Part shown: one piece after another, positions 25,755 through 36,346 of the stretch
How the letters are laid out: every line of letters starts with the position of its first letter
Position numbering within the stretch: the first letter of the stretch is position 1
Assembly (NCBI RefSeq): GCF_000332515.2
Contig: NZ_AOGZ02000014.1
Location: 1-64,000 of the forward strand
Reading direction: 5' to 3'
Source: Leptospira wolbachii serovar Codice str. CDC
GTDB taxonomy: Bacteria > Spirochaetota > Leptospiria > Leptospirales > Leptospiraceae
Length of the DNA: 64,000 nt
Notes under the pieces: model-generated
The model's input: only the letters and a program-made list of their open reading frames with translations
The model's database searches: none
Told to the model about the DNA's origin: nothing
Program-made: the position numbers and the translations under genes

Positions 25755-27749
25755 TCAATTCAAAAAGTATCTTTGGATGTCCTGAAACCGGTCGTTTTCC
25801 GAATCAGCTTTTGTACCTTCCATTTGATTGTTTGCAATTTCTGGATGAACTACTTCCACTAAATCGGAAAGATTGGGTAAATCGACTAGGAATCGGCTGA
25901 TAGTTGTTAATCGGTTTTTATCAGTGAATACAGGTGATGTTAAAAACAAACCTTGTTTTGCCCGAGTGATAGCTACATAAAACAATCGTCTTTCTTCCTC
26001 CAAATCTTGGACAGTTTTGATCCTAGAACTTGGTAAACTTCCTTCCACCAAATGCATGGTAAATACATACTTCCATTCTAATCCCTTTGCTGAATGAATT
26101 GTGGACAGTGTCAGAAATTCATCTTCCTCTGTATCCAAAGAGTTTGTATCTTTTTTTTCCGTAGGATCTAGAGTTAAATTTGCAAGGTATTCAGAAAGGT
26201 TCTCAGTCGATTTGGCTAAAATTTTCAATGAATCCAAATCCTGTTTCCGTCTCTCAAAATCATCATATTCCTGTTCTAAAATTGGTAAGTAGTGTGAAAG
26301 AACGGTTTCCACTACCGCCTGACTATTTCTTAAACTTACAATATTTTCTTGTAAAATTTGGATTAATCTTTGAAAGGATGACTTAACTGCTTCAGGAATA
26401 CCCAAATAAAATGTAGGGGAACTTTCCAACATATCATATTGGAAATGGTTCAGTTCTAGATTTTTATAAAGAACTTGCGCATATTTTTTTCCAATGTTTT
26501 TTTCCAAAAGTAAAACCCGGTTCCAAGAAAGGATATCTTTGGGATTGTCGATAATGCGAAGGTAAGCAAGAAGATCCTTCACATGTGCTAAATCCAAAAA
26601 ACGTTTTCCCCCATATTTACGGAACGGGATTTGTTTCGCACTCAGTTTGACTTCCAGAAGGTTTGAAATATAACCAGCTCGGAATAGGACTGCCATTTCC
26701 GACAAAGGGATGTTATCTTCATACAATTCCAATATTTTATCCGCAATCCAGGTAGCTTCCTCTTCAGCAGATTCAAACTTAGTATGTATTGGTTTGTTTA
26801 AAGAACCTTGCGTATGTGATATTAATATTTTTTTATAGTTTTCTTTACTTTCGTTCAAAACGGCATTTGCTAAATCCAAAATGGATTGTGTGCTTCGATA
26901 GTTTTCTGTTAGATGGATTGTTTTTGTATTAGGGAAAATTTTTGGGAAATCCAACATATTGTGTACGTTGGCCCCGCGAAAACCGTAAATACACTGAGCA
27001 TCATCACCAACGACAATTATATTTTGATGTTTACTTGCCAGTAAACAAGCAATATGTGCTTGAATCCGATTAGTGTCTTGGTATTCATCGACTAAAATAT
27101 ATTTATATTGTAACCCAATCCTTTCGCGGATCGATTCTTCTTCCATTAAGATCTTTCTTGTGAAATCTAGTAAATCGTCAAAATCCAGGGAATTGTGTTT
27201 TAGCTTTAATTCTGCAAATTTAGATTTGATTTCTTGAATTTCTTTTGTGAGACCAAGAAACATTGGGTAGTCCTTTTGCAGAACTTTTTCCAAAGAAATC
27301 TGAAGATTGAAACAACTTGAGAATATCTCCGCAAGAGTTTCCTTTTTCGGAAACCGGACTTTGGACTCCTTGGAAACGAATTGGTCTCTCGCCATACCCA
27401 CAAGGCTTGTGGCATCATCTTCATCCAAAATCGTAAAATTGGAATTGAGGGAAACAGCCAACGAATGCTTACGTAAAAAATGGTGACAAAACGAGTGAAA
27501 GGTTCCGCCTTGTACGGATAACATTCGAGAGTCTAGTTTTTTCGTTGCACGGTTCAACATCTCTTTGGCTGCCCTTCTCGTGAAGGTTAAAAGGAGTAGG
27601 GAACTCGGCTCTAGTCCACTCTGAACGAGAGCTGCCAATTTATTGACAAGAGTGTTCGTTTTCCCAGTACCTGCACCCGCAACGACTAGGACAGGGCCAG
27701 GAGGTGATAAAATGACTGATTTTTGGGCTTCGTTTAAATCCTCATTCAC
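25755..27749 (-). CDS. UvrD/Rep/PcrA-type superfamily 1A DNA helicase
   Basis: 664-residue ATP-dependent 3'-5' helicase. The SF1 motifs occur in order: Q motif LNEAQKSVI, Walker A GAGTGKTNTL, motif Ia TFTRRAAKEM, motif II DEYQDTN, motif III GDDAQCIYGFRGA, motif IV NYRST, motif V TIHSAKGLEWKYVF, and motif VI RRLFYVAITRAK. It is a little shorter than E. coli UvrD because the C-terminal tail is missing; Rep- or PcrA-like assignment cannot be resolved by eye. The last residues are poorly conserved. It is divergent from the hybrid kinase gene at 27808. Confidence 0.93.
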   Translation of the reverse strand: MNEDLNEAQKSVILSPPGPVLVVAGAGTGKTNTLVNKLAALVQSGLEPSSLLLLTFTRRAAKEMLNRATKKLDSRMLSVQGGTFHSFCHHFLRKHSLAVSLNSNFTILDEDDATSLVGMARDQFVSKESKVRFPKKETLAEIFSSCFNLQISLEKVLQKDYPMFLGLTKEIQEIKSKFAELKLKHNSLDFDDLLDFTRKILMEEESIRERIGLQYKYILVDEYQDTNRIQAHIACLLASKHQNIIVVGDDAQCIYGFRGANVHNMLDFPKIFPNTKTIHLTENYRSTQSILDLANAVLNESKENYKKILISHTQGSLNKPIHTKFESAEEEATWIADKILELYEDNIPLSEMAVLFRAGYISNLLEVKLSAKQIPFRKYGGKRFLDLAHVKDLLAYLRIIDNPKDILSWNRVLLLEKNIGKKYAQVLYKNLELNHFQYDMLESSPTFYLGIPEAVKSSFQRLIQILQENIVSLRNSQAVVETVLSHYLPILEQEYDDFERRKQDLDSLKILAKSTENLSEYLANLTLDPTEKKDTNSLDTEEDEFLTLSTIHSAKGLEWKYVFTMHLVEGSLPSSRIKTVQDLEEERRLFYVAITRAKQGLFLTSPVFTDKNRLTTISRFLVDLPNLSDLVEVVHPEIANNQMEGTKADSENDRFQDIQRYFLN

Positions 27750-27807
27750 AATACAGAGATTTGTTGTACGGATTCTGTTGACAAACTCTAATTATTGTAT
27801 TTGATAG

Positions 27808-28920
27808 ATGAAACCGGTTTTAAAGAATATGACAGCAGTTGTGGGAACAGATAAAGAAACAGACGTTAAGAGGATCCTTGTCGTTGAAGACGAAAGAATC
27901 ATTGCAATCAATATATGTTCTACCTTGAAACAATATGGATACAACGCAAGTTATGTTTCCGATGCAAACGATGCCATTGAACATATTGAAAACGAACACT
28001 TTGACTTAGTGTTAATGGATATTATGCTTAATGGTCCAATGGATGGAATTGAAATCGCAAGTATCATAAAAAAAACAAAAGAAATCCCCGTTATCTATCT
28101 AACTGCTTATTCGGACGAAGCTACCATCAACCGAGCCAAGGCCACGGAACCCTTTGGTTACTTAATCAAACCATTTAACAGTCGTGATTTGTATATTTCT
28201 GTCGAAATGGCAATTTATAAATCCCAAGTGCAAAAGCATATTCGTAATGTAGAAAGTAGGCTTGCTGAAAATCAGAAATGGGAAACGATAGCACTGGTCG
28301 CCTCTGGGATTTCCCATGAAATCAATAATCCACTCACATCCATTTTAAATTTGGCGGACCTAATTTCGTTAGAAGCAAAAAAATTAAGTAATCCCTCTTT
28401 GGGTGAAAAAGCATCCAAAATCGCAGAAGAATCGGAACGAATTGCAAAAATCATCAAAAACTTAGTTTCCTATTCACAATCCACTTCTTCTCAATGGAAC
28501 TATTCCAACTTGGGTAGTATTCTAAGTGACACTCGTTCCTTCCTACACCAGTATTTTTTAAAAGAAGGAATCCAATGTGAAATTGAAGTAGGCGATGTAC
28601 CACTTGCTTATTGCCAACCTCAAAAAATCAAACAAGTTCTCCTCAACCTCATCCAAGATGCAAGGGTCCGAGTCAATACGAGAAAAGATACTATCGGTAG
28701 AAAAATTACAATCATCCTAAAACAAGCAGAAGCTGACGGAACAAGTCACATTCTCATTCAAATTAAGGACAATGGAGCAGAGGATTTAATGAAAGGAATT
28801 TCTCAAATGAATTCCTTAGAAGTTACAAAAAGTATAGTTACCGAACACAAGGGAAAAATGTATAGGGATGAAGAATCCTCTTCCTGGTTTTTTACCCTAC
28901 CGATCATAAAACCACTATAA
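27808..28920 (+). CDS. Response regulator-histidine kinase hybrid with degenerate ATPase domain
   Basis: 370 residues. The REC domain is complete (VVEDER, phosphoacceptor Asp71, Thr99, Lys121). A HisKA-type helix follows with SHEINNPL and His170. The HATPase_c region is unusual: the N box reads NLIQDARV where NLxxNA is expected, the G1 box is DNGAED rather than DxGxG, and the GLGL G2 box is replaced by NSLEVTKSIV. ATP binding is therefore doubtful, and the protein may work as a phosphotransfer hub or phosphatase rather than an autokinase. It is cytoplasmic with no membrane segment. A second possible start is Met8. Confidence 0.88.
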   Translation: MKPVLKNMTAVVGTDKETDVKRILVVEDERIIAINICSTLKQYGYNASYVSDANDAIEHIENEHFDLVLMDIMLNGPMDGIEIASIIKKTKEIPVIYLTAYSDEATINRAKATEPFGYLIKPFNSRDLYISVEMAIYKSQVQKHIRNVESRLAENQKWETIALVASGISHEINNPLTSILNLADLISLEAKKLSNPSLGEKASKIAEESERIAKIIKNLVSYSQSTSSQWNYSNLGSILSDTRSFLHQYFLKEGIQCEIEVGDVPLAYCQPQKIKQVLLNLIQDARVRVNTRKDTIGRKITIILKQAEADGTSHILIQIKDNGAEDLMKGISQMNSLEVTKSIVTEHKGKMYRDEESSSWFFTLPIIKPL

Positions 28921-28926
28921 CAATTG

Positions 28927-29277
28927 TTAGCGCTTCCCTAACACCAAAGATTTGGATATCGGGGGAGTTTCTTCTAACAGTTTAAAAAATAAATCTATGC
29001 GATTGGAATGTAACATCCAATTATCTTCCAAAAAAAGGCCACTTAAGAAAAAATTGAAGTCTTTGTAATATAAGAACGAGGTTTGTGGGTTTTTTGTGAA
29101 ATCTAAAAGGATAGCCAGGGCTAACCGGTTGGCACTTTCATCCGGTCCGAAACCTTCCATGGGAATTTGGATTGATGGTTCTGGAACCGTAAAACAATGT
29201 TCCGTACTTCCCTCTCGAACTTTGAGATTGTACCGCAAAGTACCAGGAATACGCTCTCCAGAGTAGGTTTTTGCCAT
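28927..29277 (-). CDS. DUF6166-like protein
   Basis: 116 residues, cytoplasmic. The YSGERIPGTLRYNLKV start, the GFGPDESANRLALAILLD centre and the YKDFNFFLSGLF end fit the small DUF6166 family as I remember it, whose members have no known function. The start at 29277 is supported by GGAG six bases upstream and by an in-frame stop immediately before it. It converges on the hybrid kinase gene with only six bases between the stops. Confidence 0.7.
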   Translation of the reverse strand: MAKTYSGERIPGTLRYNLKVREGSTEHCFTVPEPSIQIPMEGFGPDESANRLALAILLDFTKNPQTSFLYYKDFNFFLSGLFLEDNWMLHSNRIDLFFKLLEETPPISKSLVLGKR

Positions 29278-29450
29278 TCAAAACTCCCGGATGCCCAAGG
29301 AATGAGCCATTTGATTATGTCCATTACATGAATAGTTTCGCAACCTCTTTTTCCGATAAAATACAGGATTCCTGTTCGAAATTCTGCCTGGTTTTCCATT
29401 GATTTTTTCGACCGGTGTAAAACTGTCGTTCTATACTTTCAAAGCCCGCT

Positions 29451-32408
29451 GTGCAAAAATCCATTCGTTTTCTCATATTATTTTATGGTTTTCTCTTCGG
29501 AATGGAAATTCTGGCGCAGGATATCAACGGACTAAAACTCACTTTTCCCGACCAATCTAGTCCAACAAAAAACGCTCAAGAAGAAGAAAGAAAACAAACT
29601 ACTGCCCAAGTGCAACGTGGACTTGTCAGAAAATCAGTGGATTCCATGTCTGATAGAGAAGTAGAGGACAATCTTCGGAATTTGGGACTCAATCCATCGG
29701 GAACCATTTATACAAAAAGAGAAAGACTACGCGAGGCACTCGTTCCCGAAGAAGAACAGGCGTTAACTCCTGAAGCATTACTAAGTTCACAAACAAAAAA
29801 AGGCCCACCAATTCAAATCCAAAATGCTGCGGAAGGGCAACTTTTGAATATTGATAAAACGAAGGGTGGGGTCCTTGTCCTTCGCGGTAAAGTTCGACTC
29901 AAAATTAGATCGGGCGAACTAGTTGCTGACTCAGTCTCCATCGATGCGAATCGACAAGAGGTCTATGCAGAAGGTGGCGTGGAATACAAAGACGGTACTG
30001 CCAAAGTAAATGGCGACCGGATGATCTACGATTTAAAAATAAACCAAGGTGTTGTGTATAATTCCAAACTTAGTATGTATCCATCATACTTCATTGGACA
30101 AAAGATAAAACGTTTAGATGAAAAAAGATACCTTTTGGAGATGGGATACTTTACTGCCTGTAATGCGGAACTTCCTCATGAATCTTTTCAAGCTAGAAAA
30201 ATCATTATCCATGATGATAAGTCCGTTGTAGCCTACCGAGTTTCCTATAAAGTAGGGGGAACTCCATTATTTTGGCTTCCCGTTTTATACAATTCTGAGT
30301 CAGGAAACGGAGTCACAACACAAGTTGGTAAAAACAATACACAAGGTTGGTTTTGGCAAAACTCTTACCAATGGTCCGATTCTTATCCGAATAGTCTTCT
30401 ACTCGCCAATGGTTATAAATTTCGTTTTGATATGTATGAAAAAACGGGACAAGCCGCACAGTTGGAGATGTGGAAAGTATCACCAATTTTAAATTACAAT
30501 ATCAATCTTGGATACGCTAATTATAAGAATAATACAATAACACCTGTGTATGAAGATCGGTTCCGTAATGGTGGTATTGGAAACGTTGCTGTTACGAATA
30601 ACGTGGATCGCGGAGAGATGTTCCCGAATACAGGATTACCTTACCGCAATACGGGCGTTAACTATGATCCTTGGTGGAAAACGGACCTTCGATTGAATGC
30701 AAAATTCAATGATTTTTCGCGTGACTACACTAGAAACGTTCAAATCCAATACGAAAATTATAGCAATCGCCAATTTGACTATGAATTTGGGAACAGATAC
30801 CAACCATCAAATTCACTTCAATCATTATACTCTTATAGAGATGTTCGTTTTGGTCTTATCCGAAACTTATTAAATTGGAACTTAAACTATACTGAGAACC
30901 GAGGAGACTTGAGTGTCGGAATTGCAATGAGCCGAACTCTTGTTTACCAAATCCAAGCCAATCAATACTTTGCAGCACAAGATACGTTACCAGCAGTTAC
31001 AATTAGAAATTCTAGTAACATTGGTTTGGTTCCTGGTACTAATAGTCCTATTTATTGGGATTTATTTTTTCAAACCAATATCAATCGAATCTACGGCGCT
31101 CCCCAACAGAGAACCAATCCAACAACAGGTGTTGTGGATCCAAGAAGTCAGTACCAAGACTTTGTTTTACGATCGCAAACCAACGTAATCGGTGAAACAG
31201 GATTTCGATCTCCAATAACCATGGGTGCTTATATGTCCTTTACACCCTCTGTTTATATGGGTGCTACGAAACAAACGGTGGAATATCCTGGATCTGGAAA
31301 TGATTTAAACAGTCCAGACAGAGACGTAAACAAAGCATACTCCACACTATTAAAACAACAATCCTATCAGTATGTAAGGCAATCACATACAGTTCGAATG
31401 GGAATTCCTGAAATCTTTCTATCTACTACTTACCGACGTTTAGACGCAGATAAGGCAGAGGCAAAAGACCCCATCCTTGGAAATTTACGTCAGAATGAGG
31501 CTGAGTTAGCATTAGAAAGTTATGCGCTCAATGATTGGGACATCTCGGTAAGAACCATTAGAGATTTACGCCAATTTTCATCCTCTTACAATCCGGGGCT
31601 TACCAATATGCAACGATGGTATTATACTGTTGTGAGAGTGGGCGGATTTTTTGACTTTGTAGACGGTTTTACAACACGTAGACCAAGTCTTTTGGAAAGA
31701 AAACGAAACTTCTATTCTGGTGTATTTATTAACAATGATTATGTGCACCATACCCCTCAAAATAGATCCTTATCAAATAACCTTACCCTTTCTTATAAAA
31801 TGGGAGGTTTTTCTTGGCCAATTATCCGTGCTTTTCGAAGTTTAGAAGTAGGGTCTACCTGGTATCATGTGTATAAAGATAGTTATTTGGATAGTTACAG
31901 ATTTTTCTTTAGAACTGATGTCAAAGTCACAAGATATTCCGGTGTTGAATTAGAACTTGATTCACGAGTCACAGAACCTTGGCGTCTTACAGCTCTTGCA
32001 CAAGGTCAGTTTTATGCAATGAATACTAGTCCGGAAATGTATACATCCCAAACAGGAACTAATTACGATCAAACTACAATTTGGGAAGATTTAGCTGCAG
32101 GAACAGGTGCCCAAGGCCAAACAGAAAGACAAAAAACTGTCTTTAATATCAACAGGTTTATGATGACCTTAAAACTCGACCTACACAACTGGGAATATCG
32201 TTTGGGTTATAGTATGAATTTACGGGCGCTACCAGGAGGTCTAACAATGAACAACCAATTGACTTTTTACGATCAGTCTGTATACTTTTCTGTTAACTTA
32301 ACCAATTTTAGTTTTGGCGATTCTGCGTCTGCTCAGGCGACAAGAGTTCGGTTGTATAGGTTCCGCAAACGTCCACTTGATGGAACATCCACAGACTTAA
32401 CGGATTAA
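29451..32408 (+). CDS. lptD: LPS-assembly outer membrane protein LptD (OstA-type)
   Basis: 985 residues. An N-terminal signal peptide (about 1-22) is followed by a spirochaete-specific charged segment with SDREVEDNLRNLGLNPSG. An OstA/LptA-like periplasmic domain (about 120-235) has the repeating GKVRLKIRSGELVADSVSIDA strand pattern and CNAELPHES with a conserved Cys. The rest is a large beta-barrel with alternating aromatic strands. Its job is the final insertion of lipopolysaccharide into the outer leaflet. The start is GTG at 29451, chosen because it gives the full signal peptide. It heads a plus-strand run with a sugar transferase and gatCA. Confidence 0.85.
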   Translation: MQKSIRFLILFYGFLFGMEILAQDINGLKLTFPDQSSPTKNAQEEERKQTTAQVQRGLVRKSVDSMSDREVEDNLRNLGLNPSGTIYTKRERLREALVPEEEQALTPEALLSSQTKKGPPIQIQNAAEGQLLNIDKTKGGVLVLRGKVRLKIRSGELVADSVSIDANRQEVYAEGGVEYKDGTAKVNGDRMIYDLKINQGVVYNSKLSMYPSYFIGQKIKRLDEKRYLLEMGYFTACNAELPHESFQARKIIIHDDKSVVAYRVSYKVGGTPLFWLPVLYNSESGNGVTTQVGKNNTQGWFWQNSYQWSDSYPNSLLLANGYKFRFDMYEKTGQAAQLEMWKVSPILNYNINLGYANYKNNTITPVYEDRFRNGGIGNVAVTNNVDRGEMFPNTGLPYRNTGVNYDPWWKTDLRLNAKFNDFSRDYTRNVQIQYENYSNRQFDYEFGNRYQPSNSLQSLYSYRDVRFGLIRNLLNWNLNYTENRGDLSVGIAMSRTLVYQIQANQYFAAQDTLPAVTIRNSSNIGLVPGTNSPIYWDLFFQTNINRIYGAPQQRTNPTTGVVDPRSQYQDFVLRSQTNVIGETGFRSPITMGAYMSFTPSVYMGATKQTVEYPGSGNDLNSPDRDVNKAYSTLLKQQSYQYVRQSHTVRMGIPEIFLSTTYRRLDADKAEAKDPILGNLRQNEAELALESYALNDWDISVRTIRDLRQFSSSYNPGLTNMQRWYYTVVRVGGFFDFVDGFTTRRPSLLERKRNFYSGVFINNDYVHHTPQNRSLSNNLTLSYKMGGFSWPIIRAFRSLEVGSTWYHVYKDSYLDSYRFFFRTDVKVTRYSGVELELDSRVTEPWRLTALAQGQFYAMNTSPEMYTSQTGTNYDQTTIWEDLAAGTGAQGQTERQKTVFNINRFMMTLKLDLHNWEYRLGYSMNLRALPGGLTMNNQLTFYDQSVYFSVNLTNFSFGDSASAQATRVRLYRFRKRPLDGTSTDLTD

Positions 32409-32419
32409 TAGAGTTACAA

Positions 32420-33820
32420 ATGTTAAAAGAAAGAAGCCAATCCTTCAAACTCCTATTCCTTGTAACAGACTTCTTCATAGCACTGACAAGCTTTGTATGC
32501 GCTTATACAATCCGATATTATTTATCACCCGATTCGAGTTTTCAAATCCAAACCATTGATCCTATAAATTATTTGATTTTGGGCGTTGTACTTGGTTTCT
32601 CTCAGGTTTTATCATTCCTCTCCATCGATTTATACCACCCGCGAAGAGGTTTATCTTTTTCTGATGAACTATTTGCAATCATTACGGGAGTGGTTTTAAA
32701 CTTACTCGTTGTACTTTCTCTTTTGTTTTTCTTTCGAGGTGAAAGTTTTTCGAGGTTAGTCATCGGTTACTTTGCTATTTGCACAGTCATCCTTACTTCA
32801 TTTTCCCACTATATTTTGCGATCCTTTATGCAATATTTGCGCAGTCGAGGATTCAATCTAAAGTCTGTTCTTATCATTGGAACAGGAAAGTCTGCGATTA
32901 ATTTTTCTGAAACTATCAAAAAACATTCCATTTATGGTTATACAGTAAAGGGTTTTGTAGCTGGAAAAAAAAATCTTTCCCCCAAGAAAATCCAAACCGT
33001 TACAACAACTGGAAAATTAGAGCCTTACGTTGAAGAAAACAATATCGATTTAATCGTCTATGCATTATCGCATGAAGAAGGTGATTCTCTCAAAGAGATT
33101 ATTGATATTGCAGACTTTCATGGTATTGATTTAAAAGTCATTCCAAGTTACGAAGAAATCGTTACTGCCAAAGGAAGAGTGGAAGTATTGGACGGGATTC
33201 CCATTATCTCGATTCGTAATATTCCTTTGCGATTGGGATACAACTTAGTATTAAAAAGAACTTTTGATATTTTCTTTTCCCTATTTTTTATCTTATTATT
33301 CAGCCCATTCTATCTGATCATTGCTTTACTTGTGAAGTTAACGAGTAAAGGTCCCATTTTTTACAAACAAGAAAGAGTTGGTCTCGATAATAAGGTTTTC
33401 GGAATGCTCAAGTTTCGATCCATGGTAGTGCAAGCAAAAGAAAAATCGGATACACTCTGGACTGTAAAAGATGACCCTCGTGTCACAGTAGTGGGTGCTG
33501 TTTTACGTAAATTATCATTAGATGAAACTCCCCAATTTTTTAATGTATTACTGGGCGATATGTCTGTTGTGGGACCGAGACCAGAACGTCCTTTTTATGT
33601 AGAAAAATTTAGAAACGAACACCAACAGTATATGAGACGGCATGCAGCAAAAGCTGGGATCACAGGTTGGGCACAAGTGCAAGGATTCCGAGGAGATACT
33701 TCGATCGAAAAACGAATTGAAGCTGATATTTTTTACATTGAAAACTGGTCTCTACTTCTCGATATCAAGATCATTTTACTCACCCCCCTTAAGACAATTA
33801 TAGATAGGAATGCATACTGA
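32420..33820 (+). CDS. Polyprenyl-phosphate hexose-1-phosphate transferase (WcaJ/WbaP-type)
   Basis: 466-residue membrane enzyme that starts a surface glycan by moving a sugar-1-phosphate from a nucleotide sugar to undecaprenyl phosphate. Four N-terminal transmembrane helices are followed by a Rossmann-like CoA-binding-type domain (about 145-265, VLIIGTGKSA). A membrane re-entrant helix leads to the catalytic domain with KRTFDIFFS, GPIFYKQERVG, FRSMV, LRKLSLDETPQF, GDMSVVGPRPERP and GITGWAQVQG. Undecaprenyl-phosphate glucose phosphotransferase is the closest remembered type; the sugar cannot be assigned. It follows lptD by 11 bases. Confidence 0.92.
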   Translation: MLKERSQSFKLLFLVTDFFIALTSFVCAYTIRYYLSPDSSFQIQTIDPINYLILGVVLGFSQVLSFLSIDLYHPRRGLSFSDELFAIITGVVLNLLVVLSLLFFFRGESFSRLVIGYFAICTVILTSFSHYILRSFMQYLRSRGFNLKSVLIIGTGKSAINFSETIKKHSIYGYTVKGFVAGKKNLSPKKIQTVTTTGKLEPYVEENNIDLIVYALSHEEGDSLKEIIDIADFHGIDLKVIPSYEEIVTAKGRVEVLDGIPIISIRNIPLRLGYNLVLKRTFDIFFSLFFILLFSPFYLIIALLVKLTSKGPIFYKQERVGLDNKVFGMLKFRSMVVQAKEKSDTLWTVKDDPRVTVVGAVLRKLSLDETPQFFNVLLGDMSVVGPRPERPFYVEKFRNEHQQYMRRHAAKAGITGWAQVQGFRGDTSIEKRIEADIFYIENWSLLLDIKIILLTPLKTIIDRNAY

Positions 33821-33829
33821 GGAAACATT

Positions 33830-34114
33830 ATGGATGAAAAAGAATTAAAAAACATTGCCCACTTGGCAAAACTTAACATAGATGATACGGAAGTTTCTTC
33901 TATGTTAAATGACTTTTCTCGGATTGTACAATACGTAGATGAAATTAAAAATCTAGACACAACTAGTGTAGGTAATGATGAAATCTATGAACAAATCTTC
34001 TATGAATTGAGAAAGGACTTTGCGGAGAACAGTTTAAAGCGAGACGATCTCGCAAAAATTGCTCCTTCCTATGAAAATGGATACGTTGTGGTTCCCAAGG
34101 TAATTGAAACATGA
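33830..34114 (+). CDS. gatC: Aspartyl/glutamyl-tRNA amidotransferase subunit C
   Basis: 94-residue stabilising subunit of the GatCAB complex that converts Glu-tRNA(Gln), and in some species Asp-tRNA(Asn), to the amide form. The typical start [19 protein letters not shown], the [16 protein letters not shown] centre and the VVPKVIET end are present. It overlaps gatA by four bases (ATGA). gatB is not in this window. Confidence 0.93.
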   Translation: MDEKELKNIAHLAKLNIDDTEVSSMLNDFSRIVQYVDEIKNLDTTSVGNDEIYEQIFYELRKDFAENSLKRDDLAKIAPSYENGYVVVPKVIET

Positions 34115-35577
34115 AAGACTTAATTTTTCTCACATATTCTGAAATTAAAACGAAACTAAATGATGGTTCCTTAAAATCAGCAGACTTAGTTTCTGCTTAT
34201 ATCAAAAGGATTGAAGGAACTGATTCCAAGGTAAAAGCTTTTCTTGAATTCAACAAAGAGCGAATTTTAAAACAAGCTGAAGAAAGTGACAATAGGAGAA
34301 AATCCGGAAAATTACTTTCTGAATTTGATGGAATCCCCATCGGAATCAAAGACAACATCTGTATCACTGGGGAGATCACATCTTGTTCATCTAAGATTCT
34401 CGAAAACTTTCGTTCTCCCTATGATGCATCCGTCATTCAAAGGCTAAAAGACAAAGGATTTGTATTATTCCCAAGACTCAATATGGATGAGTTTGCCATG
34501 GGATCCTCGACAGAAAATAGTGCCTACCAAACAACTAGAAATCCTTTTGATACAAGTCGTATTCCTGGAGGATCTAGCGGTGGTTCGGCGGCGGCTGTCG
34601 CAGCCTCGATGTTACCTGTTTCACTTGGATCCGATACAGGTGGATCTATCAGGCAACCTGCAGCACTTTGTGGGATTTGGGGACTTAAACCTACCTACGG
34701 TCGTGTGTCCAGGTATGGACTTATAGCTTATGCTTCCAGCCTTGACCAAATTGGTCCCTTTTCCAATGACTTACAAGGGATCTCGGATCTTATGGAAATT
34801 ATCTCAGGTCTCGATCACAAAGACCAAACAACGGCAAAGGTAAATCCATTCGAAGCAAGTTCTGTTTCCTCTGTGGATTGGAAAGGCAAACGAATTGGGG
34901 TGATGAAATCAGAAGAATTTAACTTTTCACCTGATGTAAACAAACGTTACACGGAAATTCTAAAAACGCTAGAATCCAAAGGAGCTACTCTTGTTCCCCT
35001 CGATTTTTCTTTGTTAAAGTATGCTATTCCAGTTTATTATTTGATTGCCACTGCAGAATGTTCCTCCAACTTAAGCCGCTTTGATGGAATCCGCTACGGA
35101 TTACGTAAGGAAGGTGCTGGAAAATTAGAAGATTTATACTCTGAATCTAGAACTGCAGGTTTTGGACCAGAAGTCAAACGCCGTATATTACTAGGAACAT
35201 TTTCCCTCAGTTCGGGTTATTATGATGCATATTACGGTAAGGCTCAAAAAGCAAGGGTGCTTATTCGTAAACAGTATGCGGAATTCTTTAAAACAGTGGA
35301 TATCATCTTCCAACCTACATCACCCACAACGGCATTCAAAGTCGGGGAAAAAACAAAAGATCCAATTCAAATGTACCAGGCAGACATTCTTACTACATCC
35401 GTCAACTTAGCGGGAGTTCCTGCCATCAGTTGCCCAGCAGGACTAGATTCGAATGGACTTCCGATTGGGTTACAAATTACTTCCTCCCATTTTGATGAAA
35501 CAAAACTCCTAAGTTATGCAAAATCAGCTTCTGAATTAGAAATTTGTAAATTGGTACTTCCTACCGAGATCACCTAA
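34111..35577 (+). CDS. gatA: Glutamyl-tRNA(Gln) amidotransferase subunit A
   Basis: Amidase-signature enzyme that releases ammonia from glutamine and passes it to GatB. The catalytic Ser-cisSer-Lys triad is visible: Lys in GIKDNIC, the [13 protein letters not shown] loop, and the nucleophile Ser in [12 protein letters not shown]. 488 residues, complete. Because an asparaginyl-tRNA synthetase is also encoded (43270), the complex is more likely needed for Gln-tRNA(Gln) than for Asn-tRNA. Confidence 0.97.
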   Translation: MKDLIFLTYSEIKTKLNDGSLKSADLVSAYIKRIEGTDSKVKAFLEFNKERILKQAEESDNRRKSGKLLSEFDGIPIGIKDNICITGEITSCSSKILENFRSPYDASVIQRLKDKGFVLFPRLNMDEFAMGSSTENSAYQTTRNPFDTSRIPGGSSGGSAAAVAASMLPVSLGSDTGGSIRQPAALCGIWGLKPTYGRVSRYGLIAYASSLDQIGPFSNDLQGISDLMEIISGLDHKDQTTAKVNPFEASSVSSVDWKGKRIGVMKSEEFNFSPDVNKRYTEILKTLESKGATLVPLDFSLLKYAIPVYYLIATAECSSNLSRFDGIRYGLRKEGAGKLEDLYSESRTAGFGPEVKRRILLGTFSLSSGYYDAYYGKAQKARVLIRKQYAEFFKTVDIIFQPTSPTTAFKVGEKTKDPIQMYQADILTTSVNLAGVPAISCPAGLDSNGLPIGLQITSSHFDETKLLSYAKSASELEICKLVLPTEIT

Positions 35578-35578
35578 C

Positions 35579-36346
35579 ATGGATGAACTAACAAAAAGAG
35601 TCATTCCTTGTTTGGATATAAAGGGCGGAAGGGTTGTCAAAGGGATACAATTCGTAAACCTAGTCGATGCCGGTGATCCTGTTGCTTGTGCAGTGGCTTA
35701 TGAGGAAAACAAAGCAGATGAACTTTGTTTTTTAGATATCACCGCTTCTTCTGACAAACGAGATATCCTTCTGCATTTGGTAGAACAAGTAGCAAATAGA
35801 CTTTTTATTCCTTTCACCGTCGGTGGAGGGATTCGTACCATCGAAGATGTTAAAGCAGTACTCAATAAAGGAGCTGATAAAGTTTCAATCAATACCAGCG
35901 CTTTTCAAAACCCGCAATTACTGAAAGATTCCAGTGAAATTTATGGATCACAATGTATTGTTTGTGCTATCGATGTTAAATTTCATCCAGAACGTAAAAG
36001 ATACGAAGTATACTTGAATGGCGGGCGTTTAGAAACTGGTAGGGAAGCTCTGGATTGGGGTAGGGAAGCTTTCGAGATGGGTGCGGGAGAAATCCTTCTT
36101 ACCTCTATGGACAAGGATGGAACTAAAGATGGTTTTGATATCACACTAATGAAATCATTCACATCAAACCTATCGATTCCCATCATCGCCTCAGGTGGTG
36201 CAGGGAATCCAGAACATATGGCAGAAGTCATCCTACGTGGTGGTGCTGATGCAGTCCTTGCAGCTTCTATTTTTCACTTTGGAGAATTTTCCATCCAAGA
36301 AACAAAACAAACTATGAAAGAGATGGGAATCAAAGTGAGATTATGA
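35579..36346 (+). CDS. hisF: Imidazole glycerol phosphate synthase cyclase subunit
   Basis: (Beta-alpha)8-barrel subunit that takes ammonia from HisH and makes imidazole glycerol phosphate and AICAR in histidine synthesis. The catalytic Asp13 is in [12 protein letters not shown], the second Asp in CAIDVKFH, and phosphate loops are [14 protein letters not shown] and ASGGAG. 255 residues. It begins one base after gatA and overlaps the following symporter by four bases; hisH is not adjacent. Confidence 0.96.
   Translation: MDELTKRVIPCLDIKGGRVVKGIQFVNLVDAGDPVACAVAYEENKADELCFLDITASSDKRDILLHLVEQVANRLFIPFTVGGGIRTIEDVKAVLNKGADKVSINTSAFQNPQLLKDSSEIYGSQCIVCAIDVKFHPERKRYEVYLNGGRLETGREALDWGREAFEMGAGEILLTSMDKDGTKDGFDITLMKSFTSNLSIPIIASGGAGNPEHMAEVILRGGADAVLAASIFHFGEFSIQETKQTMKEMGIKVRL

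Noticed and set aside
27778..27783. TTGACA before the REC-kinase gene as a promoter -35 box
   Set aside because: A matching -10 box would fall on or next to the ATG at 27808, and no good ribosome site follows, so the evidence is too weak for a feature.
29121..29399. 92-residue minus-strand frame beginning MENQAEFRTGIL upstream of and overlapping the DUF6166 gene
   Set aside because: It reads through the DUF6166 coding region in another frame, and the DUF6166 start has its own GGAG site and an in-frame stop just before. Only the first 40 codons are free of overlap, with no recognisable feature.
29432..29437. TATACT as the -10 box of lptD
   Set aside because: No acceptable -35 box at normal spacing; it would give a leader of only a few bases.
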